Made by a program: the position numbers and the translations under genes. This document shows positions 24,578 through 32,796 of a stretch of 64,000 bases of DNA, piece by piece. The DNA is from CAZFOB01 sp964520325 (GTDB lineage Bacteria; Actinomycetota; JAICYB01), in assembly GCA_964520325.1 (NCBI GenBank), contig CAZFOB010000005.1, forward strand, positions 62,001 to 126,000, given 5' to 3'. The notes under the pieces are model-generated. The model saw nothing but the letters and a program-made list of their open reading frames with translations. It was not told the origin of the DNA and did no database searches. Each line of letters starts with the position of its first letter. Within the stretch, counting starts at the first letter, position 1.

Positions 24578-25737
24578 ACCTCGTCGATCTTGGCGTCATC
24601 GCCCTGCTGGGGTTGGCGGCCGCGCACGGCGTCACGCAAGGAGCCGCGCTGCAGGTGCTCTCATTTGGCGGGTTCTGGATCGGACTGCTCGTGGGCGCCG
24701 CGGTCGCTCCGGTCTTCTCGAGCGTGACGACGTCCGCGTTCGCCGCGGCCTTCATCTCGCTCGTCACGTTCCTCGGCCTTGCCCTCGTGGGCGGCGCAGC
24801 CGGGCGCTATCTCGGAACGCACGCGTGGGGCGCGCTGCAGAAGCTCAAGCTCGGGATCGCCGATGCGGCGCTCGGTGCGATGGTCGCCGTGCTCGCCGCG
24901 CTCGCCGCCGTGTGGCTGATCGCGATCCTGCTCACCGCGGGACCGACGCAGGATCTCTCGCGCGCGATCAACCGCTCGGTGATCGTCCGCGCGCTCGTCG
25001 AGCGACTGCCGCCGGCACCGAGTGTGTTCTCACGCCTGCAGCAGATCGTCTCGGTCACGCCGTTCCCTCGCGTGTTCGAGGGCATCGAACCGATCCCGGC
25101 CGGGCCGATCGACGTCCCCGGCGATGCCGTCGTGCAGGCGGCCGTCAAGCGCGCCGGCCAGTCCACCGTGCGCATCGTCGGCGTCGGGTGCGGCGGCGTG
25201 CAGACCGGATCCGGCTTCGTCGTCTCCGACGGCTTGGTCATGACCAATGCCCACGTCGTCGCCGGCATCGAGTCGCCTCAGGTCGAGGACTCACGCGGTG
25301 GACACCGAGCGACGACCGTGCTCTTCGATCCGGCCACCGATGTCGCGATCCTCCGGACGTCCGGACTTGCCGGTGCCCCCCTTCCACTCGCGGGCGGCGA
25401 GGCCCCACGCGGCCAGGGCGGTGCCGTGATCGGCTTTCCCGGCGGTGGAGCGTTCGCGGCCACTCCGGGCGCTGTGCTTCGACGGTTCTCGGCGGTCGGA
25501 CGCGACATCTACGGAGCTGCGCTGACCCGCCGCGAGGTCTACCAGCTGCAGTCCCAGATACGGCAGGGCAACTCGGGGGGGCCGTACGTCCGCCAGGACG
25601 GAACGGTGCTCGGCGTGATCTTCGCCGCGTCGACGACCGAGAACAACGTGGGATACGCACTCACGTCGCGAGAGGTGCTGCCAAAGGTGGCGCAAGCGCG
25701 CGCATCGCAGAGCGCCTCGACGGGACCGTGCACGTAG
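24574..25737 (+). CDS. marP: MarP-type membrane serine protease (CvpA domain plus trypsin fold)
   Basis: The 387-residue protein has four predicted membrane helices in its first 120 residues (CvpA-like: VIALLGLAAAHGVTQGAALQ) and an extracytoplasmic trypsin-like protease. The triad is His227 in TNAHVVAG, Asp256 in DPATDVAIL and Ser334 in GNSGGP. Cys206 (GVGCGG) and Cys386 (GPCT) flank the domain. From memory, Mycobacterium Rv3671c (MarP) has His235, Asp264, Ser343 and a regulatory disulfide 214-395. The spacing here agrees to within one residue for every position. MarP protects cytoplasmic pH in acid and oxidative stress, partly by processing a wall hydrolase. The TTG start overlaps the PAC2 stop. 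Confidence 0.9.
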   Translation: MNLVDLGVIALLGLAAAHGVTQGAALQVLSFGGFWIGLLVGAAVAPVFSSVTTSAFAAAFISLVTFLGLALVGGAAGRYLGTHAWGALQKLKLGIADAALGAMVAVLAALAAVWLIAILLTAGPTQDLSRAINRSVIVRALVERLPPAPSVFSRLQQIVSVTPFPRVFEGIEPIPAGPIDVPGDAVVQAAVKRAGQSTVRIVGVGCGGVQTGSGFVVSDGLVMTNAHVVAGIESPQVEDSRGGHRATTVLFDPATDVAILRTSGLAGAPLPLAGGEAPRGQGGAVIGFPGGGAFAATPGAVLRRFSAVGRDIYGAALTRREVYQLQSQIRQGNSGGPYVRQDGTVLGVIFAASTTENNVGYALTSREVLPKVAQARASQSASTGPCT

Positions 25738-28286
25738 TGGAAGTCATCCTCGTTCCGACAACCCACTGGGACCGCGAGTGGTACCGAACGTTCCAAGCCT
25801 TCCGCGCGCGACTGGTCGATACCGTCGACGCCGTCCTCGGTCTGCTTTCCGACGACGACGGCTACACCTTCCTGCTCGACGGGCAGTCGATCGTCCTCGA
25901 GGACTACGTTGAGATCCGTCCCGGCCGGCGCGCCGAGCTCGTTGCTGCCATCCGCGCGGGACGCGTCGAGATCGGACCCTGGTACGTGCAGCCGGATTCG
26001 TTCCTTCCCGGCGGCGAAGCCCACGTGCGCAACCTCATCGAAGGACGCCGGGCCGGCGAGGAGTTCGGTCCGGTATCGCGCGTTGCATACACGCCCGACT
26101 CGTTCGGTCATCCTTCGCAGTTCCCCCAGATCTTCGCGGGCTTCGGCCTCGATCACTTCGCGTACTGGCGCGGCAACGGAGACGAGATCGCGGAGCTTGA
26201 TGCCGAGTACGCATGGGAAGCACCGGACGGATCGCGCATCGCCGCCTGTCATCTCGGCGAGTCGTACTCGAACGTGTCGGGTCTGTCGATGGACATCGAT
26301 CGCGCCGTCGCGCGCATCACACGCGTTGTCGAGAAGCTCGCCGCGCGGACACGGTTCGACCGCGCGCTCCTCCTTGCGGGAACCGATCACCAGCCACCGC
26401 AGTCCCATACCAAGGCGGTGTGCGAAGCACTCGCGGACCAGACGGGATGGACGGTGCGCCGCGGCCTTCTGCGCGACTTCGTCCAGGGCATCGACGCCGC
26501 CGGCCTCCCACCGTTCCGAGGCGAGCTCATGGGTGGACGCGTTGCGAACCTGCTCCCCGGCGTGTGGTCGACGCGCACGTATCTCAAACTCCGCAACCGC
26601 ACGTGCGAGACACAGCTCGACGGGTGGGCCGAGCCATGGTCGGCTCTCGGTCTGCTGCTGGGTTTGCCGGACGAACGTCCGTCTATCCGCATGGCGTGGC
26701 GACAGCTCCTGCAGAATCAGGCGCACGACTCGATCTGCGGTTGCTCGCAGGACGCCGTCCACGAGCAGATGCTCGCGCGTTTCGACGCAGCCGACGAGCT
26801 CGCTCGCGAGACGACCGCTCGGATGTGCGAACGCATCGCCGGACTAGGCGCCCAGCGTAAGGTCCCGTTCACCGACGAGATCGACATCGCGGTGTTCAAC
26901 CCATCGCCACACACGCGCACCGACGTCGTCCGCTTCAACCTCGACGCCTACCCGCCTTTCGCAGGCGAAGACCAGCCGCGTCCGATCCACCCGTTGATCT
27001 GGGCGAACATGCGACCGACGGGCTGGACGGTGACCGCCGTCGCGCCGGTCGGCGCGCCGGACGGCGCGCCGACAGGATCGCAGCCGGCGCGGTTGGTTCC
27101 CAACGACGAGGGCAAGCGCGTCCGCTTCCTGACCGAGCAGCGCGACTGGGCGGTCGAATTCGTCGCCTCCGACGTTCCAGCGTTCGGCTACGCACGCGTG
27201 CGGCTGCGCCCGGCCGACGAGCTGTTCGAGGACCTCGTCGATGACGGTCGCGAGATCGCGACAGACGACGTCTCCGTCTCCGCGCAGGACGACGGCACCG
27301 TCAGCGTCCGCCTCGGTGATCGAGATTTCACCGGGATCGGCGCGCTCGAGGACATCGGCGACCGTGGCGACAGCTATGACTTCGATCCGGTCGAGCGCGA
27401 CGTCGGCATCGGTGGCGTCAAGATCGGACGGACGCGACACGCCAACGGCATCCAGACGCTCACGATCAAGCGATCACTCGATGTCGACGGCGCCTCTGTT
27501 GCTATCGAGACCGAAGTTCGTGTCGCTCCGGGTGTGGCGCGCGTGGATATCGACGTGAGGATCGACAACAACGTGCGCGACCACCGGCTGCGCATGCTCT
27601 TTCCGACGGGCCGGACGACCGAGACGTTCGAGGCGCTCACCACGTTCGACGTCGCCACCCGATCGACAACACAGCGCGACGGATCGGCGTGGCTCCACCC
27701 GGCCCCCACGACGTTCCCAAGCCAGGGATGGGTGCACGCCAACGGCCTGACCGTCATCGCCCCAGGATTGAACGAGGCCGAGGTCACGCCAGACGGGATC
27801 ATCGCGATCACACTTCTGCGGGCGGTCGGTTGGCTCTCGAAGGGCGACCTCACGACACGCCCGCAGCACGCCGGTCCGGGCCTGCCCACTCCCGGCGCCC
27901 AATGCATCCGGACCACGCTTGCGCGCATCTCGCTCTTCGGCGGCTTCGACGCGCGGGCCGCGAGAGACGCCGAGCTCGGCCTCGTCGGTTACGCGTCCGG
28001 TGATGCGCCCCTGCACCCGGGCGCAACGCCGCTGCTTTCACTCGAGCCGCGGGAGCTCCTGCTCTCCGCCCTCAAGCCGGCCGACCAGGGCGAGGGCACG
28101 ATCCTTCGTGTGCTCAACCCCACCGACGTTGCCCATGACGCCGTCGTCCGGCTCGGGTTACCGGTGGCCGATGCGACGAGCGTCCGTCTCGACGAGACAC
28201 CGGACGAGCGCGACGTCCTCCTCGAACCGGGCTCGCTGCGCTTTGCCGTCCCGCCCCGCGCGCTGCGTTCGGTCCTGCTGACCTGA
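25737..28286 (+). CDS. GH38 alpha-mannosidase
   Basis: This 849-residue soluble glycosidase opens directly with the family 38 zinc motif: MEVILVPTTHWDREWY gives His10 and Asp12. The nucleophile is Asp121 in TPDSFGHPSQF and a zinc His is at 329 in QAHDSICGCS. The central helical domain and long C-terminal beta-sandwich region (residues about 420-849) match bacterial members that hydrolyse alpha-mannosides or alpha-mannosyl-glycerate. GTG 25737 shares its first base with the last base of the MarP stop codon (TAGTG), so it is translationally coupled. There is no signal peptide, so it should act in the cytoplasm, perhaps on recycled mannosylated glycans or a compatible solute. Confidence 0.88.
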   Translation: MEVILVPTTHWDREWYRTFQAFRARLVDTVDAVLGLLSDDDGYTFLLDGQSIVLEDYVEIRPGRRAELVAAIRAGRVEIGPWYVQPDSFLPGGEAHVRNLIEGRRAGEEFGPVSRVAYTPDSFGHPSQFPQIFAGFGLDHFAYWRGNGDEIAELDAEYAWEAPDGSRIAACHLGESYSNVSGLSMDIDRAVARITRVVEKLAARTRFDRALLLAGTDHQPPQSHTKAVCEALADQTGWTVRRGLLRDFVQGIDAAGLPPFRGELMGGRVANLLPGVWSTRTYLKLRNRTCETQLDGWAEPWSALGLLLGLPDERPSIRMAWRQLLQNQAHDSICGCSQDAVHEQMLARFDAADELARETTARMCERIAGLGAQRKVPFTDEIDIAVFNPSPHTRTDVVRFNLDAYPPFAGEDQPRPIHPLIWANMRPTGWTVTAVAPVGAPDGAPTGSQPARLVPNDEGKRVRFLTEQRDWAVEFVASDVPAFGYARVRLRPADELFEDLVDDGREIATDDVSVSAQDDGTVSVRLGDRDFTGIGALEDIGDRGDSYDFDPVERDVGIGGVKIGRTRHANGIQTLTIKRSLDVDGASVAIETEVRVAPGVARVDIDVRIDNNVRDHRLRMLFPTGRTTETFEALTTFDVATRSTTQRDGSAWLHPAPTTFPSQGWVHANGLTVIAPGLNEAEVTPDGIIAITLLRAVGWLSKGDLTTRPQHAGPGLPTPGAQCIRTTLARISLFGGFDARAARDAELGLVGYASGDAPLHPGATPLLSLEPRELLLSALKPADQGEGTILRVLNPTDVAHDAVVRLGLPVADATSVRLDETPDERDVLLEPGSLRFAVPPRALRSVLLT

Positions 28287-28346
28287 CTGCGCATATCAGG
28301 CATCCCGAGTGGGTATCACTGACCGGAACAGCACAAGGGAGGACGG

Positions 28347-28541
28347 ATGATCTTCTTCAGGCGCATCATCAAGCAGCTGCTGCTCACTGCCCTCATCGGT
28401 TTCGTCATCCGCAAGTTGATGGCGTCGCAGAATCCACGCGCCAAACAGGTCGGCACGCAGGCGAACCGATTGATCGGCGGCGGCGTCGGTCTGGACGAGG
28501 CCGGACGCCGGGCTAAGCGGAGCCGCAGAGCAACCACGTAA
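28347..28541 (+). CDS. Small membrane protein, unknown function
   Basis: The 64-residue product has one hydrophobic stretch at about residues 9-22 (KQLLLTALIGFVIRK) and a basic tail ending RRAKRSRRATT. GGGAGG lies just before the ATG and gives a strong ribosome site. I do not recognise the family. It stands alone between the mannosidase and the convergent HAD gene. Confidence 0.55.
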   Translation: MIFFRRIIKQLLLTALIGFVIRKLMASQNPRAKQVGTQANRLIGGGVGLDEAGRRAKRSRRATT

Positions 28542-28546
28542 CGCCG

Positions 28547-29359
28547 TTAGCGGCGGAAGCGACGAGCGACCGCGATGTCCCGTTGCGCACCGCGCTTACC
28601 GAGCCAGCCGCCGAGGACAACACCGCCGCCGAACAGCCCAGCCGCCACGAACGCCGACGGGATCCCGAACAACAACAGCGGACGTCGCGTGCGCAGTTCG
28701 TAGGCCGGCCAGCCCTTCGCGCGAGCAGCGAGCTTCAGTTCGCGATCGGGATTGACCGCGATCGGATGGCCCACGAGCTCGAGCAACGGCAGGTCGTTGA
28801 TCGAATCGGAGTAGGCATACGACTCGAGCAGGTCGATGTCGACCTTCTCGGCCAGCGCCTCGACGGCATGCGCCTTCGCCGGACCGTGCAACACACCATG
28901 GGGCCCAAGACGTCCGGTGTAACGCCCGTCCATCGACACCTCCGCCTGCGTGCCAAGCGCACCCGTCATGTCGAGGGAGTCGGCAACCAGATCGGCAAGC
29001 TCCTGCGGCGATGCCGTGCACAGGTAGGTAAGGTCACCGGCCTGGCGGTGCTGCTCGATCACTCTCGCGATCCCCTCGTAGACGCGGGGCAGGATCCGCT
29101 CCTCCGCGATCTCGCGTCCCATCTCCTGAAGCTCGCGCACGGGCCGTCCGGCGACGAAGTCAAGTGTCGATTCGCGCGTCTTCGCAAGGCCCTTGTCCGT
29201 CTCGCCTGAGAGCCGGAAAACGAGCTGGCGCCAGCCAACACGAAGGAGGTCACGGACGCGGTAGTAGTCGCGTGCGTACGCGCCGCGCGCGAGGAGGAAC
29301 AGCGACGACCCCGGGATGAGGGTCTTGTCGAGGTCGAAGAATGCTGCGCGCTGTCCCAT
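28547..29359 (-). CDS. HAD-superfamily IB hydrolase with C-terminal membrane helix
   Basis: The 270-residue phosphatase-like enzyme has motif I FFDLDKTL (Asp9 nucleophile, Asp11 acid), motif II at LCTASP, motif III Lys in GPAKAHAV and motif IV SYAYSDSINDLPLLE. The helical cap between motifs I and II is typical of subclass IB (SerB-like, or the phosphatase half of CicA/PlsC fusions). The last 50 residues include a hydrophobic segment (LLLFGIPSAFVAAGLFGG), so it is probably membrane-associated and may act on a phosphorylated lipid or head group. The substrate is not established. Confidence 0.82.
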   Translation of the reverse strand: MGQRAAFFDLDKTLIPGSSLFLLARGAYARDYYRVRDLLRVGWRQLVFRLSGETDKGLAKTRESTLDFVAGRPVRELQEMGREIAEERILPRVYEGIARVIEQHRQAGDLTYLCTASPQELADLVADSLDMTGALGTQAEVSMDGRYTGRLGPHGVLHGPAKAHAVEALAEKVDIDLLESYAYSDSINDLPLLELVGHPIAVNPDRELKLAARAKGWPAYELRTRRPLLLFGIPSAFVAAGLFGGGVVLGGWLGKRGAQRDIAVARRFRR

Positions 29360-29364
29360 ACAGC

Positions 29365-29370
29365 TAGGGT
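29365..29370 (+). promoter_or_regulatory. -10-like hexamer of the PPOX gene
   Basis: TAGGGT lies 7 nt before the ATG at 29378. The gap to the divergent HAD gene is only 18 nt, so a leaderless transcript is the simplest reading. Confidence 0.4.
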
Positions 29371-29377
29371 ACGGCTT

Positions 29378-29788
29378 ATGGACATCGACAAGGCTCGTGC
29401 GTTCATCGAAGCCAACCCTCGCGCGATCCTCATGATGCGCAAGCGCAACGGTGACCCGCAGGCGTCACCGATCGTCGCAGCGCTCGATGACGAGGGACGC
29501 CTGCTCGTCTCGAGCCGAGAACCCGCCTTCAAGACGAAGAACGCGCGTCGCGATCCGCGAGTCTCAGCGTGTTTCATCAACGACAACTTCTTCGGCGAAT
29601 GGATCCAGGTCGACGGAACCGCCGAGGTCATACCGCTGCCGGCCGCGATGGATCTGCTGGTCGACTACTACCGCCGCCTGTCCGGCGAACACCCGGACTG
29701 GGACGACTACCGTGCGTCGATGGAGCGCGACAAGCGCCTCATCATCCGCGTGAGCATCGAGCGCGCCGGGCCCGACGCCTTCGGTTGA
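29378..29788 (+). CDS. PPOX-class flavin/F420-dependent oxidoreductase
   Basis: The 136-residue split-beta-barrel protein reads ARAFIEANPRAILMMRKRNG, then QASPIVAALDDEGRLLVSS and AFKTKNARRDPRVSACFI. These are the features of the FDOR-B / PPOX group found widely in F420-using actinobacteria. It should bind F420 or FMN as a dimer and reduce a small molecule such as biliverdin or a quinone. The cofactor cannot be decided from sequence alone. It ends in a short hairpin shared with the convergent GlsB-like gene. Confidence 0.8.
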   Translation: MDIDKARAFIEANPRAILMMRKRNGDPQASPIVAALDDEGRLLVSSREPAFKTKNARRDPRVSACFINDNFFGEWIQVDGTAEVIPLPAAMDLLVDYYRRLSGEHPDWDDYRASMERDKRLIIRVSIERAGPDAFG

Positions 29789-29808
29789 ACCGGCGGATAA
29801 GCCGGGTT
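29788..29808. terminator. Candidate bidirectional hairpin between convergent genes
   Basis: AACCGGC (29788-29794) pairs with GCCGGGTT (29801-29808) with one bulged base around a 6-nt loop. It overlaps the stop codons of both convergent genes and has no clear T-tract. Confidence 0.35.
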
Positions 29809-30052
29809 AGGCATTCCGTAGCACCTGCAGGAAGACGAGCAGCGCGATCGCGCCGGCCGTGGCCGCGATAACCGAGGACACGTCGGATTGTCCGATCAGA
29901 TCGAAGAGGTACCCACCGGCCAGCGCGCCGGCAACACCGAAGAGCACGAACGAGAAGCACCCGCGAAGACGGATGATCCGTCCACGGATCAAGATGCTCG
30001 TGACCCAGCTGGCCACCAGGCCGACGAGCAGGAATCGAAGGAGTTCGCGCAT
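29807..30052 (-). CDS. GlsB/YeaQ-type small membrane protein
   Basis: The 81-residue protein has three hydrophobic segments: LLRFLLVGLVASWVTSIL, FVLFGVAGALAGGYLF and VIAATAGAIALLVFLQV. The Gly-rich second helix and the repeated arrangement fit the GlsB/YeaQ/YmgE (transglycosylase-associated) family, which is linked to stress and envelope functions but has no known activity. The ATG at 30052 is chosen; a start 26 codons upstream would lie inside the divergent gene. The two divergent start codons are only 13 nt apart. Confidence 0.7.
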   Translation of the reverse strand: MRELLRFLLVGLVASWVTSILIRGRIIRLRGCFSFVLFGVAGALAGGYLFDLIGQSDVSSVIAATAGAIALLVFLQVLRNA

Positions 30053-30065
30053 AGTCGGCCCTAGG

Positions 30066-30758
30066 ATGCCGGAACTTGGACGCTTGATCGCGAAAGGTCG
30101 CGCTGCGGACGTCTTCGAGTACGGCGCCACGAGCGATGGCCTCGTCCTTCGACGCTATCGGTCGGCGCACAGCACGCTCTATGAAGCCGCGGTCATGCAG
30201 CACGTTGCTGCCCACGGCTATCCGGTTCCGCATGTGATGGCCACCCAAGGCACCGATCTCGTCATGGAGCGCTTGGACGGCCCCACGATGCTCGCCGACT
30301 TCGCAAAGCGACCGTGGGTGCTCTTCCAGCACACGGCCACACTCGCCGGGCTCATCAAGCAGCTTCACGCGATTCCGGCCCCGGACTGGCTCGAAGACAA
30401 ACACGGCGGGACTGGCAATGACTTCGTACACCTCGATCTGCATCCCGACAATGTGATGGTGACGTCGCGAGGACCGGTGGTGATCGACTGGTCGAATGCG
30501 GGCAGAGGGGACGGCGATGCAGAGGTCGCCGACCTCTGGCTGATCATGGCGTGTGCCGCCGTTCCTGGGAAGGTGCTCGACCGGATGCTCGCTGCCGTCG
30601 GACGGCGCCTGCTCGTTGCATCACTCATGCGCAGATTCGACCTCGACGCCGTGCGCTCCAAGCTTGCATTCGCACTCTCGTTCCGCGCGCGCGACCGCAA
30701 CATGAGCGATCGGGAGATCACGAAGATGCACCGGCTGGTCGAGAGGAAGGGACGCTAA
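30066..30758 (+). CDS. Aminoglycoside-phosphotransferase-fold protein
   Basis: The 230-residue kinase-fold protein reads IAKGRAADVFEYGATSDG (Gly-rich loop), VLRRYRS, LDLHPDNVM (catalytic Asp loop) and VIDWSNAGRGD (metal-binding Asp). It is shorter than typical aminoglycoside kinases and resembles the APH-like proteins that phosphorylate small alcohols or sugars. ATG 30066 is 13 nt from the divergent GlsB start. Its stop overlaps the convergent metallo-hydrolase by 4 nt. The substrate is unknown, and resistance should not be inferred. Confidence 0.78.
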   Translation: MPELGRLIAKGRAADVFEYGATSDGLVLRRYRSAHSTLYEAAVMQHVAAHGYPVPHVMATQGTDLVMERLDGPTMLADFAKRPWVLFQHTATLAGLIKQLHAIPAPDWLEDKHGGTGNDFVHLDLHPDNVMVTSRGPVVIDWSNAGRGDGDAEVADLWLIMACAAVPGKVLDRMLAAVGRRLLVASLMRRFDLDAVRSKLAFALSFRARDRNMSDREITKMHRLVERKGR

Positions 30759-31630
30759 GGGCCGGCGGGCTTACTGGGCTTACCGTTGAGCTCGATCTCC
30801 ATGCCTTCGTAGGCGAGCACCGGGGCCGTGTTGGGGGTGCCCCACAACTCCTTCGCTCGCTTCAAGTGTTGCTCGAGCTCGTCATCGGAGTGCGCTGGGT
30901 CGTGATGGAACAACACGAGGTTGTCGACGTTCGTCATCTGCCCGAACGCGATCGTATGCGCGATGCTCGAATGTCCCCACGCGCGGTGGTTCGGGTACTC
31001 CTCTTCGGTGTACTGCGAGTCGTGGAACAACACATCGGCGTCTTGTGCGACAGAGAACCCGGAAACCCATTCCGGCTCGACCTTCTCGAGATCGACCCCG
31101 AGAGCGGGCTCGTGGTCGGGGATGTACGCGAACGTTCGTCCGTTCTCCTCGATGCGGAACCCGACGGTAGATCCGCGATGTGCCACCGGCTGCACGTGGA
31201 TGCGAGCGCTGCCGATCGTCACCGATTCTTCCGGCACGTCGTGGTAGATCGGCCGGCACGGGACGTCCGCCAGGTGCACGGGGAACAACGGAGGCGACAT
31301 CAGCGTTGCGATGCGGTCCTGCAAAGAACGCAATGGCGAGGGTGGGCCCCAAACGTGCAGCTCGACGTCGGGATTCCACAAGGCGGAGAAGAACCCGATG
31401 CCCTCGACGTGATCGAGGTGGAGGTGGGAAAGAAAGAGATTGATCTGCTTGACGGGCTCCGACTGGGCGATGTGGCGTCCGAGGTCGCGGATCCCCGTGC
31501 CGGCATCGAGGATGATCAGCGTTCCGTCCGACAGTCGCACTTCGACACTCGACGTGTTCCCGCCGTACCGAACCGTGCTCGGCCCCGGCGAGGCGAGCGA
31601 TCCGCGACATCCCCAGATGCGGATCTTCAA
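30755..31630 (-). CDS. Metallo-beta-lactamase-fold hydrolase (RNase Z / PhnP-like)
   Basis: The 291-residue hydrolase begins MKIRIWGCRGSLASPGPSTVR-like, with a Thr/Gly-rich strand and LDAGTGIRDLG. The metal site is SHLHLDH (His69, His71, Asp73, His74), and later ligands are in PVAHRGST, DSQYT and WGHSS. The GCRGS opening and GNTSSVE point to the RNase Z/PhnP/cyclic-phosphodiesterase branch. It follows the PAS protein with a 4-nt overlap (ATGA), so the pair is probably a sensor-output unit in which PAS senses a signal and this protein hydrolyses a phosphodiester. That functional link is inference. Confidence 0.8.
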   Translation of the reverse strand: MKIRIWGCRGSLASPGPSTVRYGGNTSSVEVRLSDGTLIILDAGTGIRDLGRHIAQSEPVKQINLFLSHLHLDHVEGIGFFSALWNPDVELHVWGPPSPLRSLQDRIATLMSPPLFPVHLADVPCRPIYHDVPEESVTIGSARIHVQPVAHRGSTVGFRIEENGRTFAYIPDHEPALGVDLEKVEPEWVSGFSVAQDADVLFHDSQYTEEEYPNHRAWGHSSIAHTIAFGQMTNVDNLVLFHHDPAHSDDELEQHLKRAKELWGTPNTAPVLAYEGMEIELNGKPSKPAGP

Positions 31631-32058
31631 GGCCGTCCTGCGTCCTTTTGCTTGACCGTTGCATCGACGAGCTCGAAGAACACCGACACGGCACCGACGA
31701 ATTCTCCACCGCGCGCGAAGAGCGGGAACGCCGTCACCGAAAGAGACCGCTGAACACCGTCACTTCCGATGATGCGCATGTCGCGGTGCGCGGGCCGTTT
31801 CTGCTGGAGCGCGATGGCCGCCGGGAGCTCGTCGACGGGGATCGGTGTGCCGTCCATCTCCCTTGGCTCGAATCGAGGCAGCTCGTCGACGCGTCCGACA
31901 CCGATCTCGTGATGAGGGCTGCCGAGGATCTCCTGGACGTGGTCGTTGTAGTAGATGAGCTCGCCGGTCTCGTCCCAGATCCACATGGGCATCGAGAGAT
32001 TGACCGCGAGCTCCCGGGCGAGGATGAGTGCGACATTGCGCTGACGCACCGCGCTCAT
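31627..32058 (-). CDS. Single-PAS-domain protein
   Basis: The 143-residue protein is one PAS fold: MPMWIWDETGELIYYND, ILGSPHHEIGVGRVDEL, DGTPIPVDELP, then RDMRIIGSDGVQRSLSV and FPLFARGGEFVGAVSVF. It has no attached kinase, cyclase or HTH, so it probably signals by binding a partner. The next gene, a metallo-hydrolase, overlaps its stop by 4 nt. GGGGGGGAAG precedes the ATG at 32058, which excludes a longer start at 32316. A perfect CRP-type site lies 66-81 nt upstream of the start. Confidence 0.8.
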   Translation of the reverse strand: MSAVRQRNVALILARELAVNLSMPMWIWDETGELIYYNDHVQEILGSPHHEIGVGRVDELPRFEPREMDGTPIPVDELPAAIALQQKRPAHRDMRIIGSDGVQRSLSVTAFPLFARGGEFVGAVSVFFELVDATVKQKDAGRP

Positions 32059-32123
32059 CTTCCCCCCCGCTACACGAAATCGGCCGACAGGTCCCGAGGC
32101 TAGGCCGGAGCCCCCGCTCGGGC

Positions 32124-32139
32124 TGTGAAGGATTTCACA
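32124..32139. promoter_or_regulatory. CRP/FNR-family binding site upstream of the PAS-metallo-hydrolase operon
   Basis: TGTGAAGGATTTCACA fits TGTGA-N6-TCACA exactly, the consensus of E. coli and mycobacterial CRP, with 6-bp symmetric arms (TGTGAA/TTCACA). It is 66-81 nt before the PAS start and overlaps the last codons of the histidine-phosphatase gene. Confidence 0.6.
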
Positions 32140-32764
32140 CTTTCGGCTCTGTGGCGAAATGCGCCGCCAGCTCTTCGAGCGCGATAGGCCCCGGCTGTGG
32201 GTCGGGATAGAGGCGCACCACGCCGGAAAGCCCGATATCGATGGTGAACAACTCCTTCGCGTCACGCCCGAGCGCGCGCAACAGCGTTGCCCGCAGGCCC
32301 TCGAGGTGCGTGACACCGATCACGATGCCACCGTCTTCGTCGCCGTGGTCGCGCTTCACGTCGTCCAGCCACGAACCGAAGCGGTCGGCCAGCTGCTCGA
32401 GCGATTCGCCCGAGGTCACCGAACCAGGGTCGTTCATGTAGGCGTCCCACGCGTCGCTGCCCTTCTCGCGGAGCTCGTCCCAGGTCAGTCCGGCCCACTG
32501 TTGCCAGTGACGCCACTCGTACAGGCGTTCGTCGCTGACCACATCGGCCCCCGTGGCTTGCGAGATGAACGCGGCGGTCTGCATCGCCCGGTCGAGCGGG
32601 GAGGCGTATATCGCGACCACGGACCGGCCATGCAGAGCCTCGGCCACCGCGGCGGCTTGGGAGCGTCCCGTCTCCGAGAGCCCGTAACCGTCCAGACCGG
32701 CATAGATCACGCCTTCCGGGTTGTGCACCTCTCCGTGGCGGACGCCGAGAACCGTAAGACCCAC
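32135..32764 (-). CDS. Histidine phosphatase family protein
   Basis: The 209-residue enzyme has the phosphohistidine motif VRHGEVH at its very start, then YAGLDGYGLSETGRSQA, YASPLDRAMQTA (second Arg), LYEWRHWQQWAGLTWDEL and VTHLEGLRA with the second catalytic His. This is the cobC/phosphoglycerate-mutase-like group. It should dephosphorylate a small metabolite. GTG 32764 is chosen: TACGAT on the minus strand (32771-32776) lies 6 nt before it. Starts further upstream would reach into the divergent cyclophilin gene. Confidence 0.83.
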   Translation of the reverse strand: MGLTVLGVRHGEVHNPEGVIYAGLDGYGLSETGRSQAAAVAEALHGRSVVAIYASPLDRAMQTAAFISQATGADVVSDERLYEWRHWQQWAGLTWDELREKGSDAWDAYMNDPGSVTSGESLEQLADRFGSWLDDVKRDHGDEDGGIVIGVTHLEGLRATLLRALGRDAKELFTIDIGLSGVVRLYPDPQPGPIALEELAAHFATEPKV

Positions 32765-32770
32765 CGGGGC

Positions 32771-32776
32771 ATCGTA
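32771..32776 (-). promoter_or_regulatory. -10-like hexamer of the histidine-phosphatase gene
   Basis: TACGAT on the minus strand lies 6 nt before GTG 32764, within a 32-nt gap between divergent genes. Confidence 0.4.
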
Positions 32777-32796
32777 TCTGGTACACACAACGGGCC

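Noticed and set aside
24825..28286. 1153-codon frame that would fuse an Arg-rich domain to the mannosidase
   Set aside because: The first 300 codons are a shifted frame of marP. The GH38 domain starts cleanly at 25737 with its HWD motif.
30066..30758. Antibiotic-resistance call for the kinase-fold protein
   Set aside because: Only the generic fold motifs are seen. Nothing shows aminoglycoside specificity.
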